From Apoda limacodes (lineage: Eukaryota > Arthropoda > Insecta > Lepidoptera > Limacodidae), in contig OX291544.1 of NCBI GenBank assembly GCA_946406115.1, positions 23,391,521 through 23,455,520 of the forward strand: a DNA stretch of 64,000 nt, given 5' to 3'. The notes beneath the pieces are model-generated. The model made no database searches and was not told the DNA's origin. It saw nothing but the letters and a program-made list of their open reading frames with translations. This document shows positions 61,401-64,000 of the stretch, piece after piece. Positions within the stretch are counted from its first letter, which is position 1, and every line of letters begins with the position of its first letter. The position numbers and the translations under genes are program-made.

Positions 61401-63412
61401 CTACGATAAATAATAACTAAGATGTCCCTGATACACTGTGTGACACGATTTTTCTAACATAAATAAGATTACGTGATTTGAATTCCTTATTCCATTGTTG
61501 AAAACATTGTCAATTGATATGGTTGTCTAACACGTCACGTTTCTAAGTTATAGTGTCAATACTATTTACGTGTACCCTCGTAAAAAACAAAAGATCAAAC
61601 GTTGTTAATTGCAGATTTCTTTTAATACTGAAGTCTGTACGACTATAAATTAAAAGTTTTAGTGGTCTTAAGATAATTCTAACAGTTTATTTGGGTAATC
61701 ATAACATTTTTTTTGTGTAAAATTAATAATTTAAATAAAAAATATGATATACAATTTTGATACTGTCTTTATTTATTTATAGTACTTCAATTTATCATAA
61801 CTTTAAAATGATACGTGTTACAAAAAATCTATTTAAGTTTTTCTGTTCAGCAGGTTTATTTTGATAAAAAATAGCCGTTTAATTAAATGTTAGAGCACAA
61901 AAAAAAAAATTTGTCACACAGTGTAATGGATGAAATGGTCTGCCAGGTCTAAACTTGCCGGCACTTAGTGCATAAATCATTAAAAGTTGGTACGCAGTAT
62001 AATTTTACGTAAAGTCTAAGTAACATTTGTTTCTAAATTTATACAATTTTAAAATTATTAAAGGCATTTTTATCAAACATTAAATAAAACAAGAAGTGTA
62101 ACGCTAAAATATGAGTATTTTATAAACAACAATAACTACAAATACAATAAAATGCTTAAAAATTACTTTTCAAATTTTCGCGGTTGTGATGAATATGTTT
62201 ATATGTTTCGGGCTTACTTTTCGTGGTTAAGAGTCGGTTAACGATCCAAACTTAGCTAATTGGGGTACCCGATGAGGTAGGTATTTTTGCAGCCGGCTAT
62301 AACAATTACGATGGAATTTACAGGTTGGGCTTTAACTAAGCTATGTTTCATTTATGGGCAAATTCGTTTTCTCCGTGGTTTTCACGCACAAAGCATATTC
62401 GTATTATATGATCGCTAATTTCGCTACAGAGATCACCTTCTTAATAACCCTATGGCTAGAGCGTATAGGGACCACTACCACGCAAGATTGCGCGAGTTTG
62501 AACCCTGCCATATATGCAAGTACTTTGACTACGTACTAAGTAAGACCTACTTGCATACAGTTTTCTCTCAGATTCCAGATTCTGGCGCGCTCGAGACTGT
62601 TCCTATAAGCTTCCAGGCCAACTGCCGAAACTGATACCAAATCGAATACTTCCTTGATTCGAATTCAATAAATTCTGAAACCATTAAAAACCGCACCACT
62701 GAACCAATCGTTCGATCTATTCCTGTATGCAATCTGAAACTGATTGGGTCGGTAGTAGGGCTGCACAGACCATTCCTTTTCCTTTCCATAAGATTGAGAT
62801 CTTACAGAAAGAGCAATACGGGCATAAAAAGGGCCTTATAATGGGACAGCCAAAACATTCACTTCATTCATCATCGCCTTTGATAAATCTAACAACATCG
62901 AGACAGTAATGGCGACGCGGTAAAATGTATGACTGAAGACATTTAAGCAATATGTGACGACCTTTGATGGCGGACTGTATGAATAAAATTAATGTTAAGG
63001 TTGTGATAATGGTCTATATGTTTTGAAGAGTGTGCTTTCATACGAATGTCGACTAAAACTATATTTTACTTACGAATACATTCTGGCATCTCGTCAGACC
63101 AAAGGCCGTTGAAACAAATAATATTTTGTCTTCCGAAGACAGTGTATTCATGATCACAGGTAACGTTCAGCGTCACTTCCTTAAATTCCCAACTGTCTTT
63201 GACATAATTTTCTGAGACAACACCGTTGTGTCCATTTCGAGGGTGCGGTGGTATCTTGCATGTTTGGTCTACTTGTGATCTGACAAGAAATGGAAATGAA
63301 GTAAAGGAACTGCTCTTAATTGATTTTATGCGAGTAAGTAAATGTAGGTAGATTTTGCTTACTTTTTACAAATCATGTCAATTTCATCAGAACCATCTGC
63401 ACAGTCTTTCTC
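49231..63412 (-). CDS. Modular serine protease homologue (HP14/ModSP-like), catalytically degenerate; 5' end off-window
   Basis: Exons in transcript order: 63363-63412, 63074-63279, 60371-60583, 59480-59635, 58900-59021, 53258-53433, 52257-52395 and 49231-49403 (TAA). Domains: end of an LDLa repeat (DCADGSDEIDMIC); Sushi (TCKIPPHPRNGHNG to GLWSDEMPEC); a Wonton-like Cys domain (QCRLDKQETVEYRC to NGEWDHIAKCKP); then a chymotrypsin-type domain opening ECGRVTPGSLG and PWHAAIYKK. This order is that of insect HP14/ModSP, which autoactivates on microbial recognition and starts Toll and prophenoloxidase cascades in haemolymph. Odd: AAHC is AAQC, GDSGG is SDIGG, no IVGG-like activation motif, and one exon needs a one-base correction. 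All other phases and splice sites agree. So either a young pseudogene or a non-catalytic homologue. Confidence 0.85.
49404..50330. other. Intron of the protease homologue; possible tRNA-like SINE scrap
   Basis: 49975-50050 contains atccgtagcctagtggatag and, 40 bases on, gcggatacgaatctcacc, which could be a degenerate Pol III promoter pair. 50100-50300 has two direct-repeat scraps (gttgtttggtgtttttattt). No gene. Confidence 0.35.
50330..50965 (+). mobile_element. Tc1-like transposase relic
   Basis: MQANINIQERMRIIELYNMG begins the helix-turn-helix, with an in-frame stop soon after. Then LARPRSRRPRHIDATQRRFM, a frameshifted HTVRRALHIEGLHHRKPAKK, RLLFARE and NEKSFVSSENGRLYLWRRNG-TRYAE. The last block is the FSDEKSF catalytic motif of Tc1 elements with the Asp codon AAT (Asn). 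Broken by several stops and indels; the rest of the catalytic domain is missing. Confidence 0.75.
50966..51140 (+). repeat. Interspersed repeat tail abutting the Tc1 relic
   Basis: gtgaaaatttcaactgtctt, tcacggttcatgagatacag, gtgacagacggacggacagc and ggaaccctaaaaataaa form the standard 3' part of the ggttccgtacc repeat group. It begins where Tc1 homology stops. Confidence 0.65.
51141..52256. other. Intron of the protease homologue, tRNA-like scrap on minus strand
   Basis: On the reverse strand 51535-51605 reads gataggtggtgtgattgata, then tatggttcaaatcacgc, a plausible degenerate tRNA-derived SINE head. Otherwise AT-rich with nothing recognised. 52396-53257, the next intron, is also featureless. 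Confidence 0.35.
52257..52395 (-). CDS. Exon: protease domain, AWG to DKIC
   Basis: Acceptor tttttgcag, donor gtataa. IAAWGSSEIFQLLDLPYINT then DKCIEESPVSFKALVANDKI-CV. The loop after AWG is shorter than in typical S1 proteases. C168 and C182 are both present. Confidence 0.8.
53258..53433 (-). CDS. Exon: catalytic-Asp region, one-base frameshift
   Basis: After acceptor gttttgcag the phase-0 frame reads VNDIQIPNLFLG then W-stop. One base later the frame reads MVKNWQHDIALVQVFAPIVY, then RPICLDFNYDLERK to NYGK. The exon is 176 bases; 177 would give exactly 59 codons and restore phase 0 at both ends, so a single base appears lost near 53400. Asp102 (HDIALV) is intact. A cryptic AG just before AATTGG could bypass the shift but has no pyrimidine tract. 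Confidence 0.8.
53434..54500. other. Intron of the protease homologue, left part
   Basis: AT-rich, no gene seen. The ORFs at 53378-53677 and 53533-53805 overlap antisense and lack domains. Confidence 0.4.
54505..56700 (-). mobile_element. Non-LTR retrotransposon family B, near-intact reverse transcriptase
   Basis: Two overlapping reverse-strand frames cover almost the whole RT. 56684-55593: FRPISILHFLSKVLERLVYQ, SSFRPGHSTTTALVKITDDI, LLDFSNAFNTVDLDILL, GVPQGGVLSPLLFAIFINSI and YHLYADDLQIY. 55633-54881: YGLIVNPSKTQAIIVGSSRL, VKNLGIFIDRTLSW and the C-terminal region to IFKNLAHYLKN. They need only one single-base correction near 55615. The YADD box is intact. The 3' end is a (TAA)n tract (plus-strand att repeats at 54508-54524). 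5' truncated, no endonuclease. Lies in a protease-homologue intron, same strand as the gene. Confidence 0.9.
56775..58440 (-). mobile_element. Ginger/KRBA2-like integrase element, degenerate
   Basis: In reading order: an HHCC zinc-binding segment (about 58210-58060; TYKIIHDCHISIGHGG, MMKELKLRYKN, LCESC); integrase strand one CQFDLVDIQLQGDGDYKFIM-VYQDHLTKF (58047-57859); SDNGRQFANKVVKVVGAMCP with SQGSVERANQDVEK, holding the second Asp and the Glu (57795-57523); then an acidic linker and a C-terminal Cys cluster, FQYCNCTGECVSRRCKCKKS followed by CNSKCHKSLNC (57476-56775). This layout is that of the insect proteins annotated as KRAB-A domain-containing 2-like, derived from integrase-bearing DNA transposons. 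Stops between segments show decay. Confidence 0.75.
58441..58899. other. Short GC-rich segment and spacer
   Basis: 58480-58620 is unusually GC-rich (ttgcggcaattgcggcacac, cacgcggccacggatgaaga) and may belong to the integrase element or another insertion. 58660-58745 contains scattered attatgaataat words. No gene recognised. Confidence 0.35.
58900..59021 (-). CDS. Exon: catalytic-His region, His replaced by Gln
   Basis: With the preceding G the exon reads AAQCFWDDVIGLLPAPVFTV and AVGKLHRQW, then HDVHEQKYD. The canonical motif is AAHC; the codon here is CAA (Gln). The C42-C58 disulphide partners are kept. Acceptor gtccag, donor gtgagt. Confidence 0.8.
59022..59479. other. Protease-homologue intron, nothing recognised
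   Basis: Ordinary intron sequence between the His exon and the protease-start exon. The next intron, 59636-60370, is also free of recognisable features apart from repeated gatcttgacgagatctat-like words at 59930-60170. Confidence 0.4.
59480..59635 (-). CDS. Exon: start of protease domain, activation motif absent
   Basis: ECGRVTPGSLGLNHSGADPM, then SSEAPWHAAIYKKLTYQQVC and GSTIISPTVVIS. Active relatives have an I/V-x-G-G N-terminus about 10 residues before PWH; here that place reads LNHSGA. The exon ends in phase 1 inside the S-A-A-H-C motif. Confidence 0.8.
60371..60583 (-). CDS. Exon: Wonton-like cysteine domain
   Basis: Acceptor ctctttcag, donor G|gttaaa. Six cysteines appear in RQCRLDKQETVEYRC, RSCNNYEPSGIIVVPSC, PMTCANGEWDHIAKC. 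This is the domain between Sushi and protease in HP14/ModSP. It splices in phase 1 to 59635 to give KCKPECGRVTPG. Confidence 0.75.
61077..62294. mobile_element. TIR DNA transposon (~1.2 kb) with ~58-bp terminal inverted repeats
   Basis: The left end at 61077 (cggctgcaaaaatacctacc, tcatcgggtaccccaat, gatcgttaacc to 61136) is complementary to the right end (62235-62294; ggttaacgatcc, attggggtacccgatgaggt, aggtatttttgcagcc). No transposase ORF inside, so non-autonomous. It lies in the intron between the Sushi and Wonton exons and carries a second element nested within it. Confidence 0.75.
61434..61923. mobile_element. MITE of Tc1/mariner type nested in the TIR element
   Basis: Ends CACTGTGTGACA (61434) and TGTCACACAGTG (61912-61923, first base mismatched from TIR reading), flanked on both sides by TA, the Tc1/mariner target. 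The inside (490 bp) is AT-rich and non-coding. Confidence 0.65.
62530..62790. repeat. ctcgagactgttcc repeat family, copy 3
   Basis: tttctctcagattccagatt, gcgctcgagactgttcctat and aagcttccaggccaact match the 23380-23720 and 39600-39830 copies. Confidence 0.5.
63074..63279 (-). CDS. Exon: Sushi (CCP) domain
   Basis: Acceptor cttgtcag, donor gtaagt. SQVDQTCKIPPHPRNGHNGV is followed by a VTCDHEYTVFG strand and FNGLWSDEMPECI. The Cys spacing and the final W-x(5)-C pattern are those of a complement control module. No damage. Confidence 0.85.
63363..63412 (-). CDS. Exon: C-terminal half of an LDL-receptor class A repeat
   Basis: Fifty bases give EKDCADGSDEIDMICKK after the acceptor atttttag; donor gtaagc. 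DCADGSDE is the calcium-binding acidic signature of LDLa repeats. The first half of the repeat must be on an upstream exon that I do not find before 64000. Confidence 0.8.
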
Positions 63413-63828
63413 CTAAAAATTAAATTGTTTGTAATAAATTTCTCCACGTTATAAAGTCCTAGTACATCAATCTTACAATTTGTAATAATTAAGGATTTAA
63501 ATATTAAGTATTGTTTATTACTAGCAAGTATATATTGTATGGTTTCATTTATCTGTACACATATACACTCCCCACATCTTTCAGCCCGCTTTGTATTTTA
63601 GGTTTTGATCGCCCATAGCTTAAAAATAAATGTTAGGACGAGCAATGCAGTTATGAAGCTGGTATATTTTGTCATCTTTTTGGTATGGTAGTTATTGTTT
63701 AAAAATCGTATTCAGAATATTGAAAAAAAAGAGTTCCACCAATAAAGTTGAGTATCCTCTTGATGAAGGTTACGACTAGTCATGGATTTTTTAAGAAAAC
63801 AAATGTTTTGTCTCAATAAAATGTTAAT

Positions 63829-64000
63829 TTAGTAACTTATGTTGCCTCCAAAGGCATCTACATCAGTTTTCATGTGATAAGGCACAGAATTAATCAGTTT
63901 CACTATGAAATTCTGTGAAATCTTTTCCTCTTCTATGGCTGTTTTCAGTTGCTGCATTGTCTGTGGAACTGGGTGACCCAGAACACAAATTTTTAACTCG
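63829..64000 (-). mobile_element. C-terminal end of a Tc1-like transposase (continues off-window)
   Basis: Reverse strand: VLGHPVPQTMQQLKTAIEEE, then FIVKLINSVPYHMKTDVDAF and GGNISY with stop at 63829. The PQT-x(3)-LK-x-AI helix, the LI-x-S-x-P block and the final GGN-x-x-Y are the usual Tc1 C-terminus. Probably sits in an intron of the protease homologue. Confidence 0.55.

Overview
The window looks like nuclear DNA of a lepidopteran (moth or butterfly), read from sequence alone. It is AT-rich, has GT-AG introns, and is packed with repeat families I know from Lepidoptera: interspersed repeats carrying gtgcgagtcggactcgc and ggttccgtacc motifs, Helitron-like elements ending CTAG inserted between A and T, tRNA-derived SINEs, and many decayed copies of one non-LTR retrotransposon. 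Four host genes can be reconstructed exon by exon; most of the remainder is intron or intergenic repeat.

Layout. (1) 119-5529, +: the last three coding exons of GIPC (Drosophila kermit), a PDZ adaptor; the 5' end is off-window. (2) 7.6-25.2 kb: repeat-rich intergenic DNA with LINE fragments, an RTE-type LINE relic, Helitron-like elements, a MITE-like pair and a hAT-like coding scrap. (3) 25237-35063, +: a complete nine-exon succinyl-CoA:3-ketoacid CoA-transferase (SCOT/OXCT1) of 522 residues, with a LINE and SINEs in its introns. (4) 37823-38077: an isolated exon-like ORF ending in a membrane segment. (5) 40178-48614, +: a peripherin/ROM1-like tetraspanin; its C-terminal tail is probably encoded beyond an intron holding a broken DD41D Tc1/mariner element and a large palindrome. 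(6) 49231-63412, -: eight exons of a modular serine protease of the HP14/ModSP type (partial LDLa, Sushi, Wonton, chymotrypsin fold). The 5' end runs off the right edge. Its 5.5-kb intron holds a LINE and a Ginger/KRBA2-like integrase relic; another intron holds a nested pair of terminal-inverted-repeat elements.

The most interesting locus is (6). In the active family this protease starts the Toll and prophenoloxidase cascades. Here the catalytic His is Gln, the catalytic Ser is Ile, the IVGG-type activation motif is missing and the C191-C220 cysteine pair is gone. Yet exon phases, splice sites and reading frames are kept in all but one exon, which needs a one-base correction. It is either a recently decaying pseudogene or a non-catalytic homologue of a cascade initiator.

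The tetraspanin (+) and the protease homologue (-) converge, with about 0.6 kb between their stop codons. No RNA genes other than tRNA-derived SINE heads, and no CRISPR or operon structures, were seen.
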